A stretch of 15,222 nt of DNA from NCBI GenBank assembly GCA_002404295.1, contig DHJK01000201.1, forward strand, positions 383-15,604. The letters are read 5' to 3'. The notes beneath the pieces are model-generated. The model was not told the DNA's origin. It searched no databases and was given only the letters and a program-made list of their open reading frames with translations. How positions within the stretch are numbered: position 1 is the first letter of the stretch; each line of letters starts with the position of its first letter. Source of the stretch: Legionellales bacterium UBA4722. GTDB taxonomy: Bacteria > Pseudomonadota > Gammaproteobacteria > DSM-16500. Below are positions 6,934-14,473 of the stretch, piece by piece. The position numbers and the translations under genes are program-made.

Positions 6934-6963
6934 TGGCATTTAAAGACTAGAGAGCGTTATAAT
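6934..6963 (+). promoter_or_regulatory. Probable promoter for the DUF1259-like gene
   Basis: A perfect TATAAT stands at 6958-6963, about 50 nt before the ATG at 7013. The -35 region is poor (TGGCAT at 6934-6939, 18-bp spacer). Just downstream, ATATCC (6970-6975) and GGATAGATAT (6985-6994) form an imperfect inverted repeat that could be an operator or leader hairpin. Confidence 0.4.
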
Positions 6964-7012
6964 AGGTGATATCCTATAGTTTTGGGATAGATATTCATAA
7001 CAGGGAAGAAGA

Positions 7013-8665
7013 ATGGCAAAATCTGGCTATTTGATTCTTATCGCTTCTTTTGTTTTTTCCTCAATGAACTGTTATGCGCTCGAAAAACCCAGTGATCCCT
7101 CTCATTTTAACGTTGCCAAAATTCAACAATTGACAGGACAAATCGGTCAATTTAATTTAAATGAGCAAACTTTAACACTCCTCATTCCACGTGATGATTT
7201 AACAATCCAGATGAGCGGCATGCAGCTCACCGGAAATAGAGCGCTTTCTTCAAGTATCTTTTTTAAAAAAATAGACGACCAAGCATTAGTCCGCGGCGAT
7301 TTAGTATTACTACAAGATCAAGTGAACCCAGTCTTGAGTGTTGCACTGATGAATGGGTTAAAAGTAACAGGTTTAAATAATCCTTATCTTTGGGATTCTC
7401 CTAGAGTGATGGTAATGCGAATTACAGGTGAAGGTGATGCGCTCCAGCTTGCCAGTGCCATCGGGAAAATATTAACCAAAATAAAAACGACAGTTAATGG
7501 CGGGGGGGATTTTCCAGTTGGCAATATTTATTCACCTGCAACGACGCTGAACGGCCATAGGATAGATATGTTGTTGGGAGCAAAAGGGCAATTTAAAGAT
7601 GATGTTTATGAGGTTCAGTTTAGTAGTGGCATAAAAAAAGCTGATTCAGGATTAAGTAAGGTAATGGCAGTGAACACGTGGGCAGCTTTTGCGGGCTCAG
7701 ATAATGAAGCGGTTGTAAATGGTGCTATAGTGATACACCAATCAGAACTACAGCAAGCATTAGTGACTTTGCGTAAAGCTCAACTTTATATTTTGGCGAT
7801 TTATCAACATCCCCTTGATGATGATCCAACTTTAGTGTCGGTCAGTTTTTTGGGTGTTGGGAATATACAGGTTTTAGCAAAAGCATTACGTTCAACTTTT
7901 CTTGTAGCGCAGAATGGCAATGTATCTAAAATGCAAACAGTAGGCATGCTGGCAGAGAGTTTTGCTATGAATGCAGAAAAAGAAACTAGTATCATCCCTA
8001 TTTCACCATCGTTAGTGCAAAATAATTATTGCAGTTATGCAAATGCGTTGCGTACTTCTAGTGATTTTATTGAGAAAGAGAGTGCCAATCAAAGCAATGA
8101 AGTTTTGCCAAAAGTGACAGCACTACTAGTAGCAGAAAAAACTGCGCCAATGGTGTCAACGTTAAAAAAATTAGCGCCTCCAACATTAGCACCTTCAGCA
8201 AGAGCGATTATTTCAAAATTATTTGTTGTAGAGAATAATAAAATGAAGCTAGTATTGTTATCTCGCCAGAGAATAAAAAGTCCTACAGCTGTGATTCATA
8301 GCTTGCCAACAATATCTAAGTTAGAAAAAGCAAAGGTTGGATCGGTTCAGGGCATGCCCATGATTTCTGCTAGACTTATTTTATCGAAATTATCAGTTGT
8401 GAAGCATCATAAATGGGAAGATGTTTTCTTGCTTCGCCCGCAAAGTAAAAGCGCCGCAGTTATCAATAAAGTAACGCCAACATTATCAAAATTAGAGCAT
8501 ACGAAAAGTAGGTTACTAAAGGGTGTATCTATGGCTCCTATGAGGCCTGTTTTTTCGAGTGCGCCAGTTGTGAAGAACGTTAAGGTAGCACAGAGAATGT
8601 CCATGCTCTCTGCTAGAGAAGTCCTTTCGAAGTTATCTGTAGTTAAGAATAGAAGATTCACTTGA
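7013..8665 (+). CDS. DUF1259/LppY-LpqO-like secreted protein with repetitive tail
   Basis: This is a 550-aa protein with a Sec signal peptide (cleavage likely after NCYA, residue 22). Residues about 33-160 and 170-320 look like the two related halves of DUF1259 (LppY/LpqO) proteins. The first half shows LVRGDLVLLQDQVNPVLSVA, then NGLKVTGLNNPYLWDSPRV and RITGEGDALQLA; the second shows VVNGAIVI and IYQHPLDDDP before VSFLGVG. As I recall the family, the position before the DSPRV-type segment is normally H-N-H; here it is N-N-P in the first half and Q-H-P in the second, so putative metal ligands may be lost. Residues about 330-550 exceed the usual family length of roughly 300 and contain degenerate repeats built on SAR-x-x-[IL]-SKL-x-VV. 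AGGGA lies 6 nt before the ATG. Function is unknown; a periplasmic or surface location is inferred. Confidence 0.75.
   Translation: MAKSGYLILIASFVFSSMNCYALEKPSDPSHFNVAKIQQLTGQIGQFNLNEQTLTLLIPRDDLTIQMSGMQLTGNRALSSSIFFKKIDDQALVRGDLVLLQDQVNPVLSVALMNGLKVTGLNNPYLWDSPRVMVMRITGEGDALQLASAIGKILTKIKTTVNGGGDFPVGNIYSPATTLNGHRIDMLLGAKGQFKDDVYEVQFSSGIKKADSGLSKVMAVNTWAAFAGSDNEAVVNGAIVIHQSELQQALVTLRKAQLYILAIYQHPLDDDPTLVSVSFLGVGNIQVLAKALRSTFLVAQNGNVSKMQTVGMLAESFAMNAEKETSIIPISPSLVQNNYCSYANALRTSSDFIEKESANQSNEVLPKVTALLVAEKTAPMVSTLKKLAPPTLAPSARAIISKLFVVENNKMKLVLLSRQRIKSPTAVIHSLPTISKLEKAKVGSVQGMPMISARLILSKLSVVKHHKWEDVFLLRPQSKSAAVINKVTPTLSKLEHTKSRLLKGVSMAPMRPVFSSAPVVKNVKVAQRMSMLSAREVLSKLSVVKNRRFT
8189..8662 (+). 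repeat. Coding repeats in the C-terminal tail of the DUF1259-like protein
   Basis: The translated tail repeats a motif: SARAIISKLFVVE (residues 395-407), SARLILSKLSVVK (452-464), a degenerate APMRPVFSSAPVVK (508-521) and SAREVLSKLSVVK (533-545). The first two units also share a TISKLEKAK/TLSKLEHTK segment about 38 residues later, so the full unit is about 57-60 residues. Intervals then shorten, with the last copy ending the protein. Confidence 0.75.
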
Positions 8666-8690
8666 GTTGTGGATAATTTTGCTATTTAAT
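8662..8690 (+). promoter_or_regulatory. Possible sigma-70 promoter for the dus gene
   Basis: TTGAGT (8662-8667) overlaps the stop of the preceding gene and is followed after 17 bp by TTTAAT (8685-8690, five of six consensus bases). Initiation near 8697 would give a leader of about 37 nt to the TTG start. Confidence 0.45.
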
Positions 8691-8733
8691 CTTCGCGCAA
8701 CAACTATTAAAGACTTATAGGAGCAAGCGTAGA

Positions 8734-9705
8734 TTGATCCACTCATTACAACTAGGTAATAAATCATTTCCAGTCAACATTATCCAAGGCCCGTTAGCGG
8801 GTATTAGCTGCGCGCCTTTTCGTTTATTAACGTGGCGATATAGCCAGCCCGCTTTTTCATGTACAGAAATGATTTCCTGTAAAACCCTCATCCATCAAGC
8901 CGCATTAGCAGAACAGCGCTTTATAGTTAAAGATCCTGGTGAGGGACCTGTTAGTTTTCAGTTGTCAGGTAGTGATCCGTATGAAGTGGGGGAGGCTACC
9001 AAAAGGGTGACAGGGTACGGTGCAGATTTAATTGACTTAAATTGTGGTTGTCCGGTGAAGAAAATACGCAGCAAAGGAGCAGGTTCTAGTTTGCTAACGA
9101 ATACCGCGCAACTCTATAAATTGATTTGTGCATTAAAACAAAATACGACGGTGCCCGTTTCCATTAAAATTCGCGTTGAAGCGAATAGTGATGAAAAATT
9201 TAATCAGGAAGTCGCAAGTGTAGTGAGTGAAGCAGGCGCTGATTTTCTAGTTGTGCATGGACGACATTGGACCGAGCACTACGAAACACCCTGTCGTTAT
9301 GATGAAATTGAATTTTTTGTAAATGAGCTAAAAATTCCGGTGATTGGTAATGGAGATATTTCGTGTGTTTCTACTTTACAAGCGATGTTTGCCACAGGCT
9401 GTGCGGGTGTTATGATAGCGCGTGCTGGCGTAGGACAACCTTGGTTAATTCGAAAATTAATGGCTGAGATGCATCAAGAAAAATATGTGATACCTTCATT
9501 AAAAGAAATAGGTGATATTTTTATAGAGCATGTGGAAGGGCTTAATAAATTACTGGGTAATGAAAAATTCTCTATTTTACAAGCTAGAAAGTTTGCTAAA
9601 TATTATGCGAGAAGTATGGGAAATAGAATGGAATTTTGTGCTGCTATGAATGTATGCATTAGTTTGAGTGAATTAAAAACAATTTGCTTGAATTATTTTT
9701 ATTAA
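8734..9705 (+). CDS. tRNA-dihydrouridine synthase, DusB-like
   Basis: This FMN enzyme reduces specific uridines in tRNA to dihydrouridine using NADPH. The 323-aa TIM-barrel product shows the N-terminal PLAGISCAPFR, the active-site LNCGCPVKKIRSKGAG with catalytic C106 in N-x-G-C-P, IKIR (143-147 region), VVHGRHWTEHY (H175), the FMN-binding GNGDIS (205-210) and MIARAGVGQPWLIR. The pattern G-C-P-x-K-K-x-x-x-K-x-A-G is closest to DusB. The subgroup is not certain, so no symbol is given. The start is a TTG at 8734 with AGGAG 10 nt upstream; no other start lies between it and the in-frame stop at 8674. It is not beside fis, the usual enterobacterial dusB partner, and may be an additional paralogue. 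It converges on the U-box-like gene. Confidence 0.92.
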   Translation: MIHSLQLGNKSFPVNIIQGPLAGISCAPFRLLTWRYSQPAFSCTEMISCKTLIHQAALAEQRFIVKDPGEGPVSFQLSGSDPYEVGEATKRVTGYGADLIDLNCGCPVKKIRSKGAGSSLLTNTAQLYKLICALKQNTTVPVSIKIRVEANSDEKFNQEVASVVSEAGADFLVVHGRHWTEHYETPCRYDEIEFFVNELKIPVIGNGDISCVSTLQAMFATGCAGVMIARAGVGQPWLIRKLMAEMHQEKYVIPSLKEIGDIFIEHVEGLNKLLGNEKFSILQARKFAKYYARSMGNRMEFCAAMNVCISLSELKTICLNYFY

Positions 9706-9790
9706 TAATATAATTATCCGAGCTGAAATAACCACAACCTACACAGGGGCGACAGGTTTGAGGGTCATGATAGATGACAATTCTTGTTAT

Positions 9791-9821
9791 CGAATTATGT
9801 AACCTTTATAGCAATGACGAC
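9791..9821 (+). repeat. Dispersed 31-bp repeat, copy 2
   Basis: This stretch matches 53-83 at 26 of 31 positions, sharing CGAATTA-GTAAC and ending GCAATGACGAC. That end equals the right edge of the perfect hairpin at 4598-4715 (GCAATGACGAC). It lies in the 121-bp gap between two convergent genes. A tiny GTCAT-GATAG-ATGAC stem (9763-9777) just upstream may be the remnant of the opposite arm. Confidence 0.5.
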
Positions 9822-9826
9822 TTTGA

Positions 9827-10984
9827 TTAAGGTGAGGTTCGTGGGGTTAGGGCAGGCGCTGATTGCTTTTTAGCTCTGGTTGCCTCATGTTCCATGATAA
9901 TTTCATTATAGAGCTGTATTCCCTTGTGGGTTGTTAGTTTATCCATATCCTGCTTCCTCGCATCGCTTATACGCGTTTTATTCCCATGATATGCGTCAGC
10001 ATGAGTCCGTGCTTGGTATTCTTGATGAAGACTTAATCCAAAGTTGATGAGTAAACCAACGGCAAGTATTGCAATACAGGAAAAAATTAAATGCGAAATA
10101 GCAATAGCAAAAAAATGTTGTAACATCGTTTGTTGTAAAGGCCATATCCAATGCATCCAGTTCGAATTTGTTATGGCTCCAATAATGTTAATATCACCAT
10201 ACCCTTCAGCGATTAGATATCCGCAGGCAGGTGTTAGGTACTCTATAAAGAGCAGTCCGCTGAAAATTGCTGGCATATTATTTTTTAACTTACTTCCTAA
10301 GTTTGCCCAAAAATAACAATAGGGATTTTTTTGGAATCCATATGTGTCATTGGGAAGCGCGGGTTTATCTGTAAAAGGATCTTGGTTATATTTTCTAAGA
10401 TATGCCATGTAAAAGTATTCATATACTGCAAAGCCAGAGGTTGTTAAGTGGCGTTTTCTATTGTCAGTAATGGGTAAACCCGAGATCGGACATATTCTAC
10501 TGATGCTATGGGTGAGCTTATCTTCTTTTACTTCATTGAATGGTATTGTTTGGCATAGTGTTAGTAATTCTTCATAAATTGTGTCAAGTGTTTCTATAAA
10601 TTCTGTTTGGGTTAATTGTTCTTTGCATTGTTGTAAAAAAGCGCGATAAATGTGTTTTTGTTTTGAGCCAACAATAGTGCAGTAATGTACAAAATGGCCT
10701 AGTTTTTTTATCTGCAAAGCTAGTATTCTATCTTGTAATTTCGGATTTGATTTTGTCTCGGTCATCTGAGATGCTGAAGGAAATAATTCATTATTTAAGG
10801 AGATAATAACATCATAAAAATTGATTTTTAATTGTGCTTCAATAACTGTTTTATTTTCTTTGAGTTTTACTATTTTATCCTCGGCAACCTTTATTTGATC
10901 ATCGCATTCTTCAAGGTGCCCATTGCTATCCGGATAAACACCATGTAGATCATATGAATAGAATAAAGAAAATCTGGAAGTCAT
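9827..10984 (-). CDS. Membrane protein with U-box-like segment, candidate host-directed ligase
   Basis: The product is 385 aa. Residues about 24-55 are charged and likely coiled coil. Residues 163-210 resemble a U-box (RING fold without zinc): RICPISGLPITD, then SGFAVYEYFYMAYLRKY and DPFTDKPALP, matching the usual CPI...G..YE...I..WL....DPFT..PL pattern. Two hydrophobic segments follow at about 237-262 and 289-316, then a charged tail ending in a Pro/Ala/Lys-rich stretch. U-boxes are E2-binding domains of eukaryotic ubiquitin ligases, and known bacterial examples such as Legionella LubX and GobX are secreted effectors. The start at 10984 is chosen because a strong promoter lies at 11040-11068; the longer frame would begin upstream of it, inside the neighbouring gene. 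The ribosome-binding site is weak (AGAAG, 10 nt away). The U-box call is motif-based and not proven. Confidence 0.8.
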   Translation of the reverse strand: MTSRFSLFYSYDLHGVYPDSNGHLEECDDQIKVAEDKIVKLKENKTVIEAQLKINFYDVIISLNNELFPSASQMTETKSNPKLQDRILALQIKKLGHFVHYCTIVGSKQKHIYRAFLQQCKEQLTQTEFIETLDTIYEELLTLCQTIPFNEVKEDKLTHSISRICPISGLPITDNRKRHLTTSGFAVYEYFYMAYLRKYNQDPFTDKPALPNDTYGFQKNPYCYFWANLGSKLKNNMPAIFSGLLFIEYLTPACGYLIAEGYGDINIIGAITNSNWMHWIWPLQQTMLQHFFAIAISHLIFSCIAILAVGLLINFGLSLHQEYQARTHADAYHGNKTRISDARKQDMDKLTTHKGIQLYNEIIMEHEATRAKKQSAPALTPRTSP

Positions 10985-11039
10985 AGTTTGATGTCTTCTA
11001 AGCTTAAAACTAAAGCTGTAACAGGTGTAAGGTGCGCTT

Positions 11040-11068
11040 ATTTTACACAAGCAAGGAATGGATGTCAA
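11040..11068 (-). promoter_or_regulatory. Strong sigma-70 promoter for the U-box-like gene
   Basis: On the minus strand a perfect TTGACA (11068-11063) is followed after exactly 17 bp by TAAAAT (11045-11040). Initiation near 11033 gives a leader of about 50 nt before the ATG at 10984. It is the best promoter match in the window and indicates transcription independent of the upstream HI0933-like gene. Two ATTAA words 9 bp apart (TTAA at 11089-11092 and 11098-11101) lie about 20 bp upstream of the -35 and could be an activator site. Confidence 0.75.
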
Positions 11069-11136
11069 GCAAACGCCAACAGCTTGATTTAATGAACTTA
11101 ATGCGCTATGGCTGGCTATAGAGCTATAGCGAATGT

Positions 11137-12309
11137 CTAAACAATTTGTCCTGCCGCCCACCCCGATGACCAAGCCCATTGAAAATTGAATCCACCTAAC
11201 CAACCCGTCACATCCACTGCTTCGCCAATAAAATATAATCCACTCACCGTATTCGCTTCCATTGTCTTCGATGATAGCGCGTCACAGTCTATCCCGCCCA
11301 GTGTCACCTCAGCCGTACGATATCCTTCCGTGCCATTGGGTTTAATTGACCACGCATTAAATTGCGCAGCAATATCTGCGAGTTCTTGTTGTGATAGTGA
11401 AGATAATTTTTTCTCAGCCATGAAAGGATCTAAGAATATTTCAATCACCCTTTTCGGTAATTTTTCCGTCAAAATCGTTTTTAATCGCTTTTGAGGTTCT
11501 TGCTGTTTTAAATAGTCAATGACATCTAATTCAGGAAGCATATTTATCTCAATTTCCTCCCCTGGTTGCCAATAAGAAGAAAGTTGTAAAATAGCCGGAC
11601 CACTCAAGCCGCGATGAGTAAATAGAATGCTTTCACGAAATTGTTGGTGCTTATTGCTCACTAGACAATCGATGCCAATGCCCGATAAAGTAGATAATTT
11701 TTCTTTATCTTCAGGATGCAACGTTAATGGAACTAATCCAGCTCGGGTTGGCCATACTTGTATGTTAAATAGTTCCGCCACTTTGTAGGCAAATGGGCTT
11801 GCTCCCATTGTTGGAATAGATAATCCACCGCTTGCAATAACCAGTGATTGGCAATGAAAATCCCCACGGCTTGTATTGATTTTAAAATGATTATCGCTTA
11901 ATTGAGTCATCGTTTCTATTTTAGTATTTAAGCGAATTTCAGCACCTGCTGTGTGGCACTCGGCCAATAATAAATTAAGAATATCCTGTGATTTATTATC
12001 GCAAAATAATTGCCCAAGCGTTTTTTCATGAAAAGGAATTTGATGGCGTTTGACTAGTTCAATGAAATCGTAGGGCGTATAGCGACTTAAAGCGGATTTG
12101 CAAAAATGGGGGTTATGCGAAATAAAATGACTGGGGTTGACGTGGTAATTAGTAAAATTACAACGACCCCCGCCTGACATTAGAATTTTTTTACCTGCTT
12201 TATTGGCATGATCCAGTACAAGCACTTTGCGCTGACGTTTGCCAGCTTCAATCCCACACATTAATCCTGCGGCACCAGCGCCAATAATAATAACGTCCAC
12301 TTTTTCCAT
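11137..12309 (-). CDS. HI0933/YhiN-family FAD-dependent oxidoreductase
   Basis: This is a two-dinucleotide-binding-domain flavoprotein whose substrate is unknown in this family. The 390-aa product begins with the FAD Rossmann motif IIIGAGAAGLMCG (G10, G12, G15) and acidic D33 at the end of beta-2. The family signature SGGGRCNFTN is at 45-54. Further matches are ASGGLSIPTMGASPFAYKVA in the middle, FTHRGLSGPAILQLSSYW, and a C-terminal GLYFIGEAVDVTGWLGGFNF followed by QWAWSSGWAAG. The length matches the family (about 390-400 aa). It begins 5 bp after the phhA stop and has no clear ribosome-binding site of its own, so translation is probably coupled to phhA. The stop is at 11137. Confidence 0.93.
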   Translation of the reverse strand: MEKVDVIIIGAGAAGLMCGIEAGKRQRKVLVLDHANKAGKKILMSGGGRCNFTNYHVNPSHFISHNPHFCKSALSRYTPYDFIELVKRHQIPFHEKTLGQLFCDNKSQDILNLLLAECHTAGAEIRLNTKIETMTQLSDNHFKINTSRGDFHCQSLVIASGGLSIPTMGASPFAYKVAELFNIQVWPTRAGLVPLTLHPEDKEKLSTLSGIGIDCLVSNKHQQFRESILFTHRGLSGPAILQLSSYWQPGEEIEINMLPELDVIDYLKQQEPQKRLKTILTEKLPKRVIEIFLDPFMAEKKLSSLSQQELADIAAQFNAWSIKPNGTEGYRTAEVTLGGIDCDALSSKTMEANTVSGLYFIGEAVDVTGWLGGFNFQWAWSSGWAAGQIV

Positions 12310-12314
12310 AATGA

Positions 12315-13100
12315 TCAGCAGGGATGAGGAGGGACGTGGTCGTGTAAATTATTTGTTTTTCGGACGAGCGCCATCAAGTCCGTTTCAGCTAGTTCAAATA
12401 ATTGGTTGAAGTTTTTAATAACAAAATAAATGGGCTGCTTAATATCTATGCGGTATGGGGTAAGCAAAGCATCAATGACATCAAAGGGTCTGCGCTCAGG
12501 TATTGTGCTTTCTATGGAGTAGACCGTTTCTTCAATGGACGAAAGAATGCCACCGCCATAAGCACGTATGCCTGCCGGGGTTTCAATTAAACCGAACTCT
12601 ACAGTAAACCAAAATAACCGGGCAAGTTTGACGCGTTCTGCAGGTGTGGCGCTTAAGCCTAGCTTGCCATAATGTTCTGCATATTGCGCATAAGCAGGAT
12701 TGGTAAGCATGGGAGAATGACCAAAAATTTCATGGAAAAGATCAGGTTCTTTAATGTAATCAAAGTCTTCTCTGGTGCGAATAAAAGTAGCTGCCGGGAA
12801 ACGTCGATTCGCAAGTAGTGTAAAAAATTTTTCAAAAGGAATAAGTGCAGGCACAGGTTCTAACGCCCACCCTGTTGTTTCTTGTAATACTTTTGAGACT
12901 TCATGGCATTGCGGTACTCTGTCTTGTGGTAAATTTAATAGTTTTAATCCATGAATATATTCATCACAGCCACGATTTATAATAATTTTTTGCTGACGCG
13001 AAATAAGGTCATGCCAAACGGAATCTTCTTCCTTTGTATAATCAGCATAGCCCTTTGCATCAACAGGTTTTGATACATAAGCAGTTTCATTATAAACCAT
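12315..13100 (-). CDS. phhA: Phenylalanine-4-hydroxylase
   Basis: This non-heme iron monooxygenase converts phenylalanine to tyrosine with tetrahydropterin and O2. The 261-aa product is the typical bacterial catalytic-domain-only form. The iron ligands are visible: H123 and H128 in FHEIFGHSP and E168 in FWFTVEFGL. Other family features are VPQCHEVSKVL, the pterin-side FIRTREDFDYIKEPD, and YGGGILSSIEET. GAGGAG ends 8 nt before the ATG. It lies 28 bp downstream of the MFS gene and 5 bp upstream of the HI0933-like gene, so a three-gene operon is likely. The pterin-recycling partner phhB is not in the window. In a host-dependent bacterium this enzyme would supply tyrosine or feed tyrosine catabolism and pyomelanin, which is an inference from related organisms. 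Confidence 0.96.
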   Translation of the reverse strand: MVYNETAYVSKPVDAKGYADYTKEEDSVWHDLISRQQKIIINRGCDEYIHGLKLLNLPQDRVPQCHEVSKVLQETTGWALEPVPALIPFEKFFTLLANRRFPAATFIRTREDFDYIKEPDLFHEIFGHSPMLTNPAYAQYAEHYGKLGLSATPAERVKLARLFWFTVEFGLIETPAGIRAYGGGILSSIEETVYSIESTIPERRPFDVIDALLTPYRIDIKQPIYFVIKNFNQLFELAETDLMALVRKTNNLHDHVPPHPC

Positions 13101-13128
13101 GTTGGTTTCTCCTCGTGTGCGGTGTGCC

Positions 13129-14391
13129 TTATTCTGTTACAGGTAAAGGAATTTTATCATTAAATAAATACTTCATCAAAATAGCTGACAATATTAAACT
13201 AATAATGGCTACGATTAATGGGGTAGCAGGGCTGAAATTAGCCAATATGCCGGTGAGCAATCCATTTAAGCCAAATGCAAACGCCATAACGGCACCCGTA
13301 ATTCCCATAACCCAGCCTTGTGATCTTGAATCAACTTGATTGGAGAATAGAGTTAATATAGTGGAGTACGCAATTGCCATAGCAATACCAATAAATACAT
13401 CATAAACCCAAATATAGGTAACGCTGGGCGCGAGAATTGTTAAAGTTGTGCCAGCCGCCGCAATAAAAGTATAGACTATCATGCATTGCTTAAGCGAAGA
13501 GCGCTTTGTTAGTGGGTCTACAAGTAATGTTCCTATGCCAAATCCAACTCCCATTAAACCCATATAGAAACCAGTTTGTAATGAGCTGAATTGATATACT
13601 TCTAACAAATACATTGATATGAAAGAATAAATACCACTCCATCCGAAGATGAGTACTAACATGATAATAGAAAGATCTTTGATTTTTTCATTTTTAAAGG
13701 CGTCCGCAAAAATTTGTAAAGCATAGTGCAGTTTAAGATGAAGTTTTTTGGTACGTAAAAATGTTTCTTTGAATATCCATCCTAAGAGCGCAGCATTCAC
13801 TAAAGAAATCAATGCAGCAAAATAAAACGGCACGGCATAGTTAAACCAAGGCAATATAGCAGAAGTGGAAAGTATTCCACCAATCATGGGCCCTACAATA
13901 AATCCAAGCGACGAGAAAAATAAAATCAACCCCAAATTCCGTGCTTTATGTTCAGGTTCGCTAATATCAACAATAGCAGCCTGCGCAATGGATTGACTGC
14001 CCGCTGTGAATCCTGCAATGATTCGACCTATTAATAATAAGAGGTAGCTATTAATAACAACAGCCAACGCTGATGCAAGATAACCTCCGCATGCACCCAC
14101 CAAACAAATCATTAAAGATTTTTTCCTGCCTATCTGATCAGATAAGTCTCCCAGAAAAGCAGCTCCAAAAAACCAGCAAAACATATAAATACTAATCGTG
14201 AATCCAAAAAGAAGATTGCGAGCGTTAGAACTTAAATTGCTTGATATAAAGTGAGCATGTGGATCAATCACTAATGCATTTAAAATAGGAAAAACAAGCC
14301 CAAGCCCCATGCTATCTATAAAAAGTACAAGAAACAAAGGTGCTGCTGCAACGAAGAAGCTTTTATGTTTTTGTGATGCGGGAGTAGACAT
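13129..14391 (-). CDS. MFS transporter, DHA1/TCR-Tet-like
   Basis: This is a 420-aa major facilitator with about 12 hydrophobic helices and a basic central loop at roughly 208-245. Motif A GDLSDQIGRKK is at 81-91 between helices 2 and 3. The helix-4 motif B is LIGRIIAGFTAGS (R123). A motif-C-like GFIVGPMIGGIL at 163-174 is typical of proton-coupled antiporters, so export is favoured over uptake. The substrate is unknown; proximity to phhA suggests an aromatic amino acid or derived compound, but this is only context. AAAGG lies 9 nt before the ATG. TATACT on the minus strand (14427-14422) may be the -10, without a good -35. It is the first gene of the probable MFS-phhA-HI0933 operon, and the 67-bp repeat array begins about 80 bp upstream of its start. 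Confidence 0.92.
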   Translation of the reverse strand: MSTPASQKHKSFFVAAAPLFLVLFIDSMGLGLVFPILNALVIDPHAHFISSNLSSNARNLLFGFTISIYMFCWFFGAAFLGDLSDQIGRKKSLMICLVGACGGYLASALAVVINSYLLLLIGRIIAGFTAGSQSIAQAAIVDISEPEHKARNLGLILFFSSLGFIVGPMIGGILSTSAILPWFNYAVPFYFAALISLVNAALLGWIFKETFLRTKKLHLKLHYALQIFADAFKNEKIKDLSIIMLVLIFGWSGIYSFISMYLLEVYQFSSLQTGFYMGLMGVGFGIGTLLVDPLTKRSSLKQCMIVYTFIAAAGTTLTILAPSVTYIWVYDVFIGIAMAIAYSTILTLFSNQVDSRSQGWVMGITGAVMAFAFGLNGLLTGILANFSPATPLIVAIISLILSAILMKYLFNDKIPLPVTE

Positions 14392-14473
14392 GATTATTTA
14401 CCTTTAAATGCTACCGTGTATAGTATATCTTATGCAAAAGAAAGCTAGTATTTTCTGCCATTTCTGCTATTAC

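Noticed and set aside
8665..8705. Terminator after the DUF1259-like gene (AGTTGT/ACAACT)
   Set aside because: Only six pairs around a 29-nt loop and no T-run; a promoter fits this sequence better.
11089..11101. PmrA-type regulatory box
   Set aside because: The TTAA words repeat every 9 bp, whereas the PmrA sites I know have about 11-bp spacing; kept only as a possible activator site.
10985..11203. 73-residue N-terminal extension of the U-box-like protein
   Set aside because: It overlaps the end of the HI0933-like gene, reads as non-protein-like sequence and would start upstream of the strong promoter at 11040-11068.
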